The position numbers and the translations under genes were made by a program. The notes beneath the pieces are model-generated. The model saw only the letters and a program-made list of their open reading frames with translations. It searched no databases and was not told the origin of the DNA. From contig JAJPXX010000008.1 in NCBI GenBank assembly GCA_021205225.1, positions 1 through 50,389 of the forward strand: a DNA stretch of 50,389 nt, read 5' to 3'. This stretch comes from Lachnospiraceae bacterium. Its GTDB lineage: Bacteria > Bacillota > Clostridia > Lachnospirales > Lachnospiraceae. Below, one piece after another: positions 1 through 8,214 of this stretch. Position 1 is the first letter of the stretch. The number at the start of each line of letters is the position of its first letter.

Positions 1-22
1 CTACTTGGCGTGGCTTTTAGCT

Positions 23-202
23 TCATCTACTCTGGCTAGGGTGTGACCTGTAACCTGCAATTTTCTCTGCGCCTTTTTCGGTTTTATCGAGGATTTGTTT
101 TGTTTCTTCTATGGAATGGAAAAAACGCAGGGCTTTCCGCTCGAGGCCGGGACGGGAAGCGACCAGGGTGCGGAGCTTTTTTCGGAATCCGCGTATGCGC
201 AT
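23..202 (-). CDS. Small basic hypothetical protein, 59 aa
   Basis: I do not recognise this family. The start at 202 is chosen because AGGAGA lies 7 bases upstream on the minus strand; a longer reading to 367 has no ribosome site and a low-complexity N-terminus. The product is rich in Arg and Lys, begins MRIRGFRKKLRTLV, has no membrane segment, and its middle (SIEETKQILDKTEKGAEKIAG) looks helical. It lies 183 bases downstream of trmB on the same strand, with an AT-rich stretch (near 230-242) that could hold a -10 box. The good ribosome site supports a real gene; the short length and lack of a known family keep confidence moderate. Confidence 0.45.
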   Translation of the reverse strand: MRIRGFRKKLRTLVASRPGLERKALRFFHSIEETKQILDKTEKGAEKIAGYRSHPSQSR

Positions 203-385
203 ATGCGTCTCTCCTGAAAAAGTTTCTTCTATATATAATACGGTGCCGGAGAGAAGAAGTGTCTGGCCGCGGCAGGATGGCATGGGCGGAGGCTGCTGCA
301 GGTCATGTCTGTTGTGGTTTGGATGGTTCGAAGTGGCCGACGTGACCTGTATGGCAGCCTGTATCATAATTCCGTGTGCATCCTG

Positions 386-1033
386 CTAGTGTGTAAGAAT
401 CATTTTGCAGATCGGGTTCCCCTGTGCGGAGAAGCGCTCTTCGTATTCTGTCATGATATTGCCGCGCACCATTTCCTGGTCGTTATGGAGATCGAAGGTG
501 CAGGCGCTGATGATCCATCCTTTCTCACGGGCTTCGTCAAGCGCGATGTCGAAGAGGACGCGGTTGTCCGTTTTAAATTCAACGCTGCCGCCGGGAATAA
601 GTATCTGTTCGTAACGGGCGAGAAATTCGCGGCCGGGCAGGCGGCGTTTGGCGTGGCGGTCTTTGGGCCAGGGGTCGGAAAAATTCAGATAGATACCAGC
701 GACCTCCTCCGGACCAAAAACGTCGGTCAGATCCTCTGCATCCATCCGCAGAAAAAGCAGATTTGTCATATCTTTTTGCTGCTGCCGCTTTTCGAGAGCA
801 CGTACCAGCACGCTGGAGTATTTTTCGATGCCAACGTAGTTCCGATCGCTGTGGCGAAGCGCCATTTCGGTGATGAAGCGGCCTTTCCCCATGCCGATTT
901 CCAGATAAAGCGGCTGTGCGGGGTCAAAAACCGTGTCCCAGTGTCCTTTCTTTTCTCTCATGGTGCTTTCCGGTATAACAAAGGGGCTGGCTGCGATCTC
1001 ATCCCGCGCGCCAGGGATATTGCGAAGTCTCAT
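386..1033 (-). CDS. trmB: tRNA (guanine-N7-)-methyltransferase TrmB
   Basis: The 215 aa protein matches TrmB, which uses S-adenosylmethionine to methylate N7 of G46 in the variable loop of tRNAs. Visible motifs are the SAM-binding EIGMGKGRF (about residues 46-54), LNFSDPWPKDRHAKRR (about 116-131), FKTDN and the C-terminal TEYEERF. The length is normal for the single-domain bacterial enzyme. GGAGAT lies 8 bases before the ATG. It is transcribed away from the cell-wall-binding gene at 1257, and the roughly 220-base divergent spacer carries promoter-like elements for both directions. Confidence 0.96.
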   Translation of the reverse strand: MRLRNIPGARDEIAASPFVIPESTMREKKGHWDTVFDPAQPLYLEIGMGKGRFITEMALRHSDRNYVGIEKYSSVLVRALEKRQQQKDMTNLLFLRMDAEDLTDVFGPEEVAGIYLNFSDPWPKDRHAKRRLPGREFLARYEQILIPGGSVEFKTDNRVLFDIALDEAREKGWIISACTFDLHNDQEMVRGNIMTEYEERFSAQGNPICKMILTH

Positions 1034-1074
1034 GGTGATAATCTCCAGTCATTTTTCTTAAATTCAACTATTTC

Positions 1075-1103
1075 TATTTTCTCAGAAAAAATGGAAATGT
1101 CAA
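1075..1103 (-). promoter_or_regulatory. Possible sigma-A promoter for trmB
   Basis: On the minus strand a perfect -35 TTGACA (1103-1098) is followed after 17 bases by AAAATA (1080-1075), a weak -10. It lies about 42 bases upstream of the trmB start. The -35 is convincing and the -10 is not. Confidence 0.4.
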
Positions 1104-1139
1104 GAGGCGGAAAAAGCGGGTTTTTTGAGAAAGCTTGTA

Positions 1140-1168
1140 TTGACTTTGTAACGGTTTCGGGTTAAAAT
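1140..1168 (+). promoter_or_regulatory. Sigma-A promoter for the NlpC/P60 gene
   Basis: TTGACT (1140-1145), a 17-base spacer and TAAAAT (1163-1168) form a near-consensus promoter 88 bases upstream of the start at 1257. The implied leader is about 80 bases, with no clear structure seen. Confidence 0.75.
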
Positions 1169-1256
1169 CGTAAAGAAGATTTAAAGAAATCGTAATTTAT
1201 TTAATGTAACACCTGCCAGGTAGCGGCTGGGGCATATCGTGTGAGGATGTGGAAAA

Positions 1257-3167
1257 ATGAGATGTTTTGGAAAGAATAGGGCACTGATGTTTGCTGCTTT
1301 GATGGCGGTGCTTGTGCTTTTTAGTCCGGTACTGCAGGCGGAGGCGGCCTGGGTGACGACCGATGCCGGGCTTATGTATACGATTTCGAGTGATCCGGGG
1401 TATGCCACCGGGAAGGTGACGATTGGTTCAGAGAAATACTATTTTGATGAAAATGGTATTATGCAGACCGGGTTTGTGACGATCAATGGAAAGCTTCTTT
1501 ATTTCTCAGAAGAGGACGGTACCCTGCAGTATGGCTGGATTACGGTAGGGGATAAGAAGTATTACGCGAAGGACAGCGGCGTTCTTTATGTCTCAGCGTG
1601 GCATGGCAAGTATTATTTTCAGGCGGACGGCTCGATGGCGGTCAGCACCTGGGTCGGCAATAAATGGGTCGGCGCGAACGGCAAGTATACCGGGAAGACG
1701 AAGACGGGCTTTGTGACGCTTGAGGGTGATACATATTATTACACAAGCGCATCGAAATACGCGACGGGATGGTTTAAGGTTGACGGCAAATATTATTATG
1801 CGGATTCGAATGGCGTTGTGCAGAAGAGTACCTGGGTTGGGAAGAAATATGTGAACAGCAAAGGCGTGATGGTGACCGGTATGAAGACGATCGGCTCCAA
1901 AACCTACATATTTAAATCCAGCGGTACCCGGTATTCCAGCTGCTGGGTGCAGTACAATGGCAAGTATTATTACTGCAACAGTAAGGGTGTGGTTCAGAAG
2001 AGTACCTGGATTGATGGGAAAAAATATGTCGATGAAGATGGCGTGATGGTGACGGGTTTCTATACGATTGATTCCAAGACCTATTATTTTAACTCGAAGG
2101 GTACGCTGAAAAAGAAATGCTGGATCCGGGTTGACGGCGTCCGCTATCGTCTGAACGCGTCCGGCGTAGTCCGTACCTCCTGCTGGATCAATGATACTTA
2201 TTATGCGAGCAGCACGGGTGCGATTCTGACCGGCCTGAACGCGGTAGGAGGAGAGATCTATTACTTTGATACGACGACTGGAGCTAAGATTACCAAGACG
2301 ATGAAGAAGGTCGGGTCGGCAACCTACTATTTTAAGGCGAACAGCGGTGAGGCAGTGCGCAGCTCTTGGGTGAAGTACAACGGGAATTACTATTACTTCC
2401 AGAGCGATGGCAAGATGGCCACCAGTACGTGGATTGGGAAATATTATGTGAACAGCAGCGGTGTGCGGACGAGCGCTGTCCGGCCGGCCGGGTGGTGGAC
2501 TTACAATGGCTCGACTTATTATCTGGATTCGAATGGAGATGAAATGACCGGCTTCCAGACGATTAGCGGCAGTACCTATTATTTTGACTCAACGGGCGCG
2601 ATGGTGACCGGCCTGCAGACGATCGGATCGAATACGTATTATTTCTACTCAGACGGTACGATGGCGACGTCGATCACGATTGTTGTTGGATCTGTGCAGT
2701 ATACGATTGATTCCTCCGGCGTGGTGACGGAGGCGGCCAGCATCTCGATCAGCGGAGATTCTCTGGGTGTGCAGATTGCGAATTTCGCGATACAGTATGT
2801 CGGGAATCCATATGTGTATGGCGGGACGAGTCTGACGAATGGGGCGGATTGCTCCGGGTTTGTTTATGCGGTGTTTGCGTGCTTTAATATTAAGCTGCTT
2901 CGTACCGCAGATGAGCAGATGGATGGACCGAGCGCATCACAGATTGCAGCCGGATACGCGGAGGCGGTAGAGGTAGATCTGGACAGCTTAAAGCCGGGCG
3001 ACCTGATTTTCTATGGTTCTTCGAGCTATGCTTCCCATGTGGCAATTTATATTGGCGATGGTCAGATTGTGCACGCGAGCAATTCACAGGCGTATCCGAA
3101 AGGCGGCATTAAGATTTCCGATTATGATTACCGGACGCCGGTGAAAGCGGTGCGTTACTGGTCGTAA
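1257..3167 (+). CDS. Secreted cell-wall-binding-repeat NlpC/P60 endopeptidase
   Basis: This 636 aa protein has an N-terminal signal peptide (hydrophobic core about residues 10-24, likely cut after QAEA). About 460 residues of aromatic cell-wall-binding (glucan/choline-binding type) repeats follow, with units like GWFKVDGKYYYADSNG. The C-terminal NlpC/P60 domain spans about 500-636. The catalytic triad is visible as Cys in ADCSGF, His in SHVAIYIG and His in VHASN. Such enzymes cut D-gamma-glutamyl-diaminopimelate or related bonds in peptidoglycan stems and work outside the cell in wall turnover or separation. The gene stands alone between its own promoter (1140-1168) and a hairpin (3211-3242). 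Its ribosome site (gaggatgtgg) is modest. The substrate of the repeats is not certain. Confidence 0.9.
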   Translation: MRCFGKNRALMFAALMAVLVLFSPVLQAEAAWVTTDAGLMYTISSDPGYATGKVTIGSEKYYFDENGIMQTGFVTINGKLLYFSEEDGTLQYGWITVGDKKYYAKDSGVLYVSAWHGKYYFQADGSMAVSTWVGNKWVGANGKYTGKTKTGFVTLEGDTYYYTSASKYATGWFKVDGKYYYADSNGVVQKSTWVGKKYVNSKGVMVTGMKTIGSKTYIFKSSGTRYSSCWVQYNGKYYYCNSKGVVQKSTWIDGKKYVDEDGVMVTGFYTIDSKTYYFNSKGTLKKKCWIRVDGVRYRLNASGVVRTSCWINDTYYASSTGAILTGLNAVGGEIYYFDTTTGAKITKTMKKVGSATYYFKANSGEAVRSSWVKYNGNYYYFQSDGKMATSTWIGKYYVNSSGVRTSAVRPAGWWTYNGSTYYLDSNGDEMTGFQTISGSTYYFDSTGAMVTGLQTIGSNTYYFYSDGTMATSITIVVGSVQYTIDSSGVVTEAASISISGDSLGVQIANFAIQYVGNPYVYGGTSLTNGADCSGFVYAVFACFNIKLLRTADEQMDGPSASQIAAGYAEAVEVDLDSLKPGDLIFYGSSSYASHVAIYIGDGQIVHASNSQAYPKGGIKISDYDYRTPVKAVRYWS

Positions 3168-3210
3168 AGAGAAATGCGGATAGGTAAAAAGCGCTGCTGC
3201 GGCAGCTATA

Positions 3211-3242
3211 CGGAAAGGGCGCGTGGATACGCGCCCTTTCCG
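3211..3242 (+). terminator. Hairpin after the NlpC/P60 gene
   Basis: A perfect 13-bp stem (cggaaagggcgcg, 3211-3223; partner 3230-3242) with a 6-base loop starts 43 bases after the stop codon. The following bases are only mildly T-rich, so termination is likely but may be partial. Confidence 0.65.
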
Positions 3243-3252
3243 CGTTCTTGCG

Positions 3253-3542
3253 CTTCGCAGAGTCGGCTGAAGTGAAAAGTTTATTTCCACGCCAAAATTT
3301 GTGATTTTCCGGTGGATTTCACTCTTTCTGGGATTACTGGGTGAACAAGGAAGAAAAACTTCATTCCATTTACGCCATCATTTACCCAGTAGAATTGGGT
3401 AGGCCATATGGTGTAAGACTGATTTCCACTAGGTTTTTGCTGCGAACGCCGGAAATACAAGTGGAATTTTGAGTAAGACTGAATTCCACTTGTACCCCCG
3501 AGTTGTGGAATTTAAATTTTCATTTCACCCTTCGCAGAGTCG
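3253..3542. repeat. Palindrome-rich MITE-like element between NlpC/P60 and pfkA
   Basis: This roughly 290-base block has no gene. It is bounded by two direct copies of CTTCGCAGAGTCG (3253-3265 and 3530-3542), like a target duplication. Just inside are imperfect inverted ends: GTGAAAAG...TTTCCAC at 3272-3290 and GTGGAATT...ATTTCAC at 3505-3528. Inside are a perfect 13-bp stem (3456-3468 with 3482-3494, 13-base loop), a 6-bp stem (3383-3388 with 3396-3401) and two related copies of GTAAGACTGAnTTCCACT (3412-3431, 3472-3491). No transposase is present. A non-autonomous inserted element is my inference. Confidence 0.55.
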
Positions 3543-3560
3543 CGTTCTAAAAATGAACTG

Positions 3561-3589
3561 TTGCCTTTACAAATGCGAAAAAATAGATT
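3561..3589 (+). promoter_or_regulatory. Promoter for pfkA
   Basis: TTGCCT (3561-3566), a 17-base spacer and TAGATT (3584-3589) lie 42 bases upstream of the chosen pfkA start, just outside the palindromic element. Confidence 0.6.
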
Positions 3590-3630
3590 AGAATGGGAAA
3601 GGAACTATGGACACGCACAGGAGGTGTGAG

Positions 3631-4605
3631 ATGGCGAAAAAGGTGGAGACAATTGGAGTATTGACAAGCGGTGGCGATGCGCCCGGCATGAATCCGGCCA
3701 TTCGCGCGGTAGTGCGCAAGGCATTGTCACAGGGAATCCGGGTAAAGGGCATTTACCAGGGATACAAGGGACTTTTGAATGAGGAGATTGAGGAATTGAA
3801 CGCGCGCAGCGTTTCCGATACGATTTCCAAAGGCGGCACGATCCTTTATACGGCGCGGTGTTCTGAGTTCCGGACGAAGGAAGGACAGGACGAAGGGGCA
3901 GAGATCTGCCGGAAGCACGGCATTGACGGCCTGGTGGTGATCGGGGGAGACGGCTCTTTCCGGGGGGCGCAGCAGCTGGCGGCCAGAGGAATCAATACGA
4001 TTGGCGTTCCGGGCACGATTGACCTGGATATCGCCTGTACGGATTATACGATTGGTTTTGATACCGCTGTGAACACGGCGATGGACGCGATTGATAAGGT
4101 CAGAGATACCTCTACTTCACATGAGCGGTGCAGCATTATTGAAGTGATGGGGCGAAATGCCGGTTATATCGCGCTGTGGTGCGGTATTGCCAATGGCGCT
4201 GAAGATATTCTTCTGCCGGAGCAGTATGACTATGACGAACAGATTCTGATCAATAATATTATCAATAACCGCAAACGCGGGAAAAAGCATCATATTATCA
4301 TAAATGCAGAAGGAATCGGGCATTCCACGAGTATGGCGCGCAGGATTGAGGCGGCGACCGGTCTGGAGACACGCGCGACGATTCTGGGACATCTGCAGCG
4401 AGGCGGAAGCCCGACCTGCCGTGACCGTGTATATGGTTCCATGATGGGCGCGATGGCAGCAGATCTGCTGATTGAGGGGAAGTCGAACCGCGTGGTAGCT
4501 TATAAAAACGGCGAATACGTGGATTATGACATTGATGAAGCGCTGGCGATGCAGAAGGAGCTTCCGGAGTACATGGTGCGCGTAGCGAAAGCGATGCAGA
4601 TTTAA
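3631..4605 (+). CDS. pfkA: ATP-dependent 6-phosphofructokinase
   Basis: PfkA phosphorylates fructose 6-phosphate to the 1,6-bisphosphate, the committing step of glycolysis. The start at 3631 gives 324 aa, the normal bacterial size, and has AGGAGGTGTGAG just before it; an in-frame ATG at 3607 would add eight residues on the wrong side of that site. Visible motifs are TSGGDAPGMN (about 12-21, nucleotide loop), GGDGSFRG (105-112), whose Gly is typical of ATP rather than pyrophosphate users, GTIDLD (128-133) with the catalytic Asp, and VMGRNAGYIAL. The loop reads TIDLD where the E. coli enzyme has TIDND; the catalytic residues are kept, so this should be a lineage variant. The last 23 bases are echoed in the downstream spacer. 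Confidence 0.97.
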   Translation: MAKKVETIGVLTSGGDAPGMNPAIRAVVRKALSQGIRVKGIYQGYKGLLNEEIEELNARSVSDTISKGGTILYTARCSEFRTKEGQDEGAEICRKHGIDGLVVIGGDGSFRGAQQLAARGINTIGVPGTIDLDIACTDYTIGFDTAVNTAMDAIDKVRDTSTSHERCSIIEVMGRNAGYIALWCGIANGAEDILLPEQYDYDEQILINNIINNRKRGKKHHIIINAEGIGHSTSMARRIEAATGLETRATILGHLQRGGSPTCRDRVYGSMMGAMAADLLIEGKSNRVVAYKNGEYVDYDIDEALAMQKELPEYMVRVAKAMQI

Positions 4606-4685
4606 GCGGAGCCGGGGAGCCTGGGTGAGCAAGGGGCTTGCGGAGAGCACACGGTGTTCGCGGCGAAAACGATACAGATTTAAGC
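4585..4685 (+). repeat. Partial duplication of the pfkA 3' end
   Basis: Bases 4585-4607, covering the last codons and stop of pfkA, recur at 4663-4685 with two mismatches in 23 bases, including a second in-frame-looking TTTAAGC. The copies are 78 bases apart. This fits a small tandem duplication that has since diverged. The rest of the pfkA-methyltransferase spacer shows no gene. Confidence 0.6.
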
Positions 4686-4752
4686 AGTGTGCGGCTTGCG
4701 CCGGAGAAACGGATAACAGCGTATATGCTTTCAGGAAGGAAATCGTGGCAGG

Positions 4753-5556
4753 GTGATTACAAGTACATCAAATCCTCAGGTGAAGCAGCTGATACAGCTT
4801 CAAAAGAAGGCGAAGGAGCGGAATGCGCAGGGCGTGTTTGTCGTGGAAGGACCGAAGATGGCTCTGGAGGTGCCTGACCGTCAGCTTGTGCAGACGTATG
4901 TATCGGAACGGTTTTATGAAAAGAATCCGGCGTTTTTTCCTGCGGATCGTTCGGTGGTGGTGCTGTCGGACCGGGTGTTTGAGAGTGTATCGGATACGAG
5001 GACTCCACAGGGAGTCCTCTGCGTTATACGGCAGTATCATTATAAGCTGGAGGATTTGCTGGGGCGCAGCCCGGAGGGTACTGCCGGAGAGCCTTTGCTC
5101 ATAGCGCTGGAGAATCTTCAGGATCCGGGAAACCTCGGTACGATTGTACGCACGGCTGAGGGTGCGGGAGTAACGGGGATTTTGCTTAGCCCGGATTGTG
5201 TTGACCTGTATAATCCGAAGGTCATACGCTCCACAATGGGCGCCGTTTACCGGATGCCTTTTTATTATACAGAAGATTTTGGGCGGGAGCTGCGTGTATT
5301 GAAGCATAAGGGGGTGCGCCTGTTTGCGGCGCATCTGGAAGGGAGTATTCCCTACGATGAGGAAACCTACTGCGGACCGTCCGGTTTCCTGATCGGGAAT
5401 GAGAGCCAGGGGCTGACAGAAGAGACGGCTGCGCTCGCGGACGCGCGGATTCGCATTCCGATGTGCGGACAGGTGGAATCGCTGAATGCCGCTGTTGCGG
5501 CGTCGGTGCTGATGTATGAGGCCAGTCGGCAGAGACGGAGAAGAATGGATAGGTAA
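4753..5556 (+). CDS. TrmH/SpoU-family RNA 2'-O-ribose methyltransferase
   Basis: The 267 aa protein has the layout of the rRNA/tRNA 2'-O-methyltransferases of the SPOUT class. An N-terminal substrate-binding domain (SNPQVKQL..., FVVEGPKM) is followed by a trefoil-knot catalytic domain. All three SpoU motifs are present: ENLQDPGNLGTIVRTA (about 116-131), FLIGNESQGL (about 211-220) and IPMCGQVESLNAAVAASV (about 236-253). The start is a GTG at 4753; the nearby purine-rich AGGAAGGAAA is a little far away, so the exact start is uncertain. The target nucleotide cannot be read from sequence. The stop codon lies inside a 26-base repeat that recurs inverted at 17942-17967. Confidence 0.93.
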   Translation: MITSTSNPQVKQLIQLQKKAKERNAQGVFVVEGPKMALEVPDRQLVQTYVSERFYEKNPAFFPADRSVVVLSDRVFESVSDTRTPQGVLCVIRQYHYKLEDLLGRSPEGTAGEPLLIALENLQDPGNLGTIVRTAEGAGVTGILLSPDCVDLYNPKVIRSTMGAVYRMPFYYTEDFGRELRVLKHKGVRLFAAHLEGSIPYDEETYCGPSGFLIGNESQGLTEETAALADARIRIPMCGQVESLNAAVAASVLMYEASRQRRRRMDR

Positions 5557-5578
5557 CTGTGAAGGTACTGAACAGTTA
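5553..5578. repeat. 26-base palindromic repeat, copy 1
   Basis: The sequence begins GTAACTGTGAAGG and ends CTGAACAGTTA. It can fold with a 7- to 8-bp stem (TAACTGT with ACAGTTA). It overlaps the methyltransferase stop codon and lies 38 bases before greA. An identical 26-base copy in opposite orientation is at 17942-17967. Confidence 0.85.
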
Positions 5579-5615
5579 TATGGATAGTTTTTAAACGGAA
5601 AGAAGGCATAGTTTC

Positions 5616-6119
5616 ATGAGGGAACAGTTGACAGAGGCGGATGTGAAATCCATTCAGGAGGAAATCGAGTACCGCAAGCTGGTTGTACGAAAGGAAGCGA
5701 TTGAGGCGGTAAAAGAGGCGCGTGCGCACGGCGATCTGAGTGAGAATTTTGAATATCACGCGGCAAAGACGGATAAAAATAAAAATGAGAGCCGTATCCG
5801 CTATCTGGAGAGGATGCTGAAGACGGCGGAGGTGATTTCGGATGACTCGAAAGAGGATGAGGTCGGAATTCACAATAAAGTAGAGGTATATGTAGAAGAC
5901 GATGACGAGACAGAGGTCTATCAGATTGTGACGTCTGTGCGGGGAAATTCGCTGGATGGCAGGATCAGCATTGAGTCTCCGATGGGGAAGGCGCTTCTCG
6001 GACATAAGGTCGGAGACCGGGTTTTGGTGCAGGTGAATGAGAACTTTGAATATTATGTGGAGATCCGCAGCATAGATAAGACGTCGGATGGAGAAAATGA
6101 GGAGCTGCGGCAGTATTAA
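5616..6119 (+). CDS. greA: Transcription elongation factor GreA
   Basis: GreA rescues backtracked RNA polymerase by stimulating cleavage of the nascent 3' end in the active site. The 167 aa protein shows the N-terminal coiled-coil hairpin with the signature [14 protein letters not shown] (about 38-51), carrying the acidic tip, and a C-terminal FKBP-like domain with the conserved [20 protein letters not shown] (about 125-144). The length is slightly above the usual 158 aa, through an acidic linker (VEDDDETEV). The start has AGAAGG nine bases upstream. It sits between the SpoU methyltransferase and uvrC on the same strand and is probably co-transcribed with them. Confidence 0.95.
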   Translation: MREQLTEADVKSIQEEIEYRKLVVRKEAIEAVKEARAHGDLSENFEYHAAKTDKNKNESRIRYLERMLKTAEVISDDSKEDEVGIHNKVEVYVEDDDETEVYQIVTSVRGNSLDGRISIESPMGKALLGHKVGDRVLVQVNENFEYYVEIRSIDKTSDGENEELRQY

Positions 6120-6193
6120 GGACGCAGAGCGCGTCGTTTTGGACGGCCGCATATGGAACTGCTGCCTGGCGCTGGTGTACGGGAGAAGGGAGG

Positions 6194-8116
6194 GTGCGTT
6201 TGGAGGACGAAAAAAATGCCCCCGCTTTTAATATAGAAGAAGAATTGAAAAAGCTTCCAGGGCGTCCTGGAGTCTATATTATGCATGACGCACGGGATGA
6301 TATTATTTATGTCGGCAAGGCAATCAGCCTGAAGAACCGGGTGCGGCAGTATTTTCAGACGAGCCGCAATAAGGGTCCGAAAATTGAGCAGATGGTGCAG
6401 CGGATCTGCCGTTTTGAATATATTGTGACAGATTCGGAGCTGGAAGCGCTTGTGCTGGAGAGCAACCTGATCAAGGAGCACCGCCCGAAGTACAATACGA
6501 TGCTGAAGGATGATAAGAGCTATCCGTTTATCAAGGTGACGGTTTCTGAGGAATTCCCGCGTGTCGTATTTTCACGCAATATGAAAAAGGACAAATCCAG
6601 ATATTTTGGCCCGTTTACGAGCGCCGGAGCAGTGAAGGATACGATTGAACTGATTAACAAGATCTATAAGCTCCGCAGCTGTACGCTTTCTCTGCCAAGA
6701 GATATTGGAAAAGACCGCGCGTGTCTGTATTACCATATCGGACAATGCCCGGCGCCCTGCCAGGGGAAAATCAGCAGTGAGGAATACCGCAGGTCTGTAG
6801 ACGGAGCGCTGGAGTTCCTGAACGGGAATTACGCGCCGGTGCTGGATATGCTGCAGGAGAAGATGGAGCAGGCATCTGAAGAACTGGACTTTGAAAAGGC
6901 AATAGAATACCGGGATCTGCTAAGCAGCGTGCGTCAGGTCGCGCAGCGGCAGAAGATTACCCATGAGGATGGCGAGGATAAGGATGTGCTGGCGATGGCC
7001 GCAGACGGCGGCGACGCGGTGGTACAGGTCTTTTTTATCCGCGGCGGCAAGATGATCGGGAGAGATCATTTTTATCTGCGGGTCGCGCCGCACGATACAA
7101 AGGCGGTTATTTTAAGCAGCTTTATCAAGCAGTATTACGCGGGGACGCCGTTTGTGCCGCGGGAGCTGATGCTGGAGACAGAGATCGAGGATCAGGAGCT
7201 TGTGGGGCGGTGGCTTTCCGAAAAGCGCGGACAGAAGGTTTATCTGCGGGTGCCGAAGAAGGGGACGAAGGAGAAGCTTGTGGAGATGGCCGCGGAGAAC
7301 GCGGCGATTGTTCTGCGTCAGGACCGGGAGCGGATCAAGCGGGAGGAAGGCCGCACGATCGGCGCGGTGCATGAGATAGAAGCTTTGCTGGGGATTGACC
7401 GGGCGATGCGCATGGAGGCTTATGATATATCGAACATCAGCGGTTTCGAGTCGGTCGGTTCCATGATTGTATATGAAAGAGGAAAACCGAAACGCAGTGA
7501 TTACCGCAAGTTTAAGATCCGGACGGTACAGGGACCGGATGATTACGCGAGTATGGAGGAAGTGCTTACCCGCCGGTTCCGGCATGGGCTGGAGGAGCGG
7601 AAAGAACTGGATGCAAAGGGCATGGGTTATGAGATGGGGAGCTTCAGCCGTTTTCCGGATCTGCTTCTGATGGATGGCGGCCGCGGGCAGGTCAATGTGG
7701 CGCTTCGTGTGCTGGATGAGCTTGGCATCACCGTTCCTGTCTGCGGTATGGTAAAGGATGATTTTCACCGGACGCGCGGTATTTATTTTAATAATGTTGA
7801 GCTGCCGATTGATACCCATTCGGAAGCGTTTCATCTGGTGACACGAATCCAGGACGAGGCGCACCGCTTCGCGATTGAGTATCACCGCAGTCTTCGCGGG
7901 AAAGCACAGGTGCGTTCTTTGCTGGATGAGATTGAAGGAATCGGGCCGACCCGCCGGAAAGCGCTGATGCGGACATTTCAGTCGCTGGAGGCGATCCGCG
8001 ACGCTTCGCTGGAGGAGCTGACGAATGCGCCGTCCATGAACGCGCGCAGCGCGCGGGAGGTATATGATTTCTTTCATGGCGAAGCGCAAAAGGGCTCGAG
8101 AATCGAAGAAGAATAA
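6194..8116 (+). CDS. uvrC: Excinuclease ABC subunit C
   Basis: UvrC makes both incisions around bulky DNA lesions after loading by UvrA and UvrB. Domains in order in the 640 aa protein: GIY-YIG nuclease (PGVYIMHD...IIYVGKA, about 19-45), a Cys-containing segment (CTLSL...[13 protein letters not shown]), the UVR helix pair that binds UvrB ([16 protein letters not shown], about 230-245), the RNase H-like nuclease ([29 protein letters not shown]) and a C-terminal helix-hairpin-helix ([17 protein letters not shown]). Length and order are standard. The start is GTG at 6194, but TTG at 6200 is better spaced from AAGGGAGG (6186-6193), so the true protein may be two residues shorter. Confidence 0.97.
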   Translation: MRLEDEKNAPAFNIEEELKKLPGRPGVYIMHDARDDIIYVGKAISLKNRVRQYFQTSRNKGPKIEQMVQRICRFEYIVTDSELEALVLESNLIKEHRPKYNTMLKDDKSYPFIKVTVSEEFPRVVFSRNMKKDKSRYFGPFTSAGAVKDTIELINKIYKLRSCTLSLPRDIGKDRACLYYHIGQCPAPCQGKISSEEYRRSVDGALEFLNGNYAPVLDMLQEKMEQASEELDFEKAIEYRDLLSSVRQVAQRQKITHEDGEDKDVLAMAADGGDAVVQVFFIRGGKMIGRDHFYLRVAPHDTKAVILSSFIKQYYAGTPFVPRELMLETEIEDQELVGRWLSEKRGQKVYLRVPKKGTKEKLVEMAAENAAIVLRQDRERIKREEGRTIGAVHEIEALLGIDRAMRMEAYDISNISGFESVGSMIVYERGKPKRSDYRKFKIRTVQGPDDYASMEEVLTRRFRHGLEERKELDAKGMGYEMGSFSRFPDLLLMDGGRGQVNVALRVLDELGITVPVCGMVKDDFHRTRGIYFNNVELPIDTHSEAFHLVTRIQDEAHRFAIEYHRSLRGKAQVRSLLDEIEGIGPTRRKALMRTFQSLEAIRDASLEELTNAPSMNARSAREVYDFFHGEAQKGSRIEEE

Positions 8117-8123
8117 CTTTTGT

Positions 8124-8183
8124 AACAGTTCAGAATAGCATCGAAAAGAAAAGACAGTCTGTAGCCTGCTGTTCTGAATAGTT
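8124..8183. promoter_or_regulatory. Imperfect inverted repeat upstream of hprK
   Basis: aacagttcagaatag (8124-8138) and ctgttctgaatagtt (8169-8183) match in inverted orientation at 12 of 15 positions, 30 bases apart, in the uvrC-hprK spacer. It could be an operator or a degenerate relative of the 26-base repeat family, since both share a GTAACnGTTCAG core. No clear promoter was seen. Confidence 0.35.
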
Positions 8184-8214
8184 GTGAAAATTTTACACAG
8201 GAGGGATTTTACAA

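Noticed and set aside
305..1165. 286 aa plus-strand open frame opposite trmB
   Set aside because: It is the antisense shadow of a clear TrmB; no ribosome site and no recognisable domain.
3631..4605. Pyrophosphate-dependent phosphofructokinase
   Set aside because: The motif is GGDGS, typical of ATP users, not GGDDT; the length is that of the short ATP-type enzyme.
7112..8089. 325 aa minus-strand frame inside uvrC
   Set aside because: Opposite an intact UvrC, with His/Arg/Leu-rich composition typical of antisense frames and no start signal.
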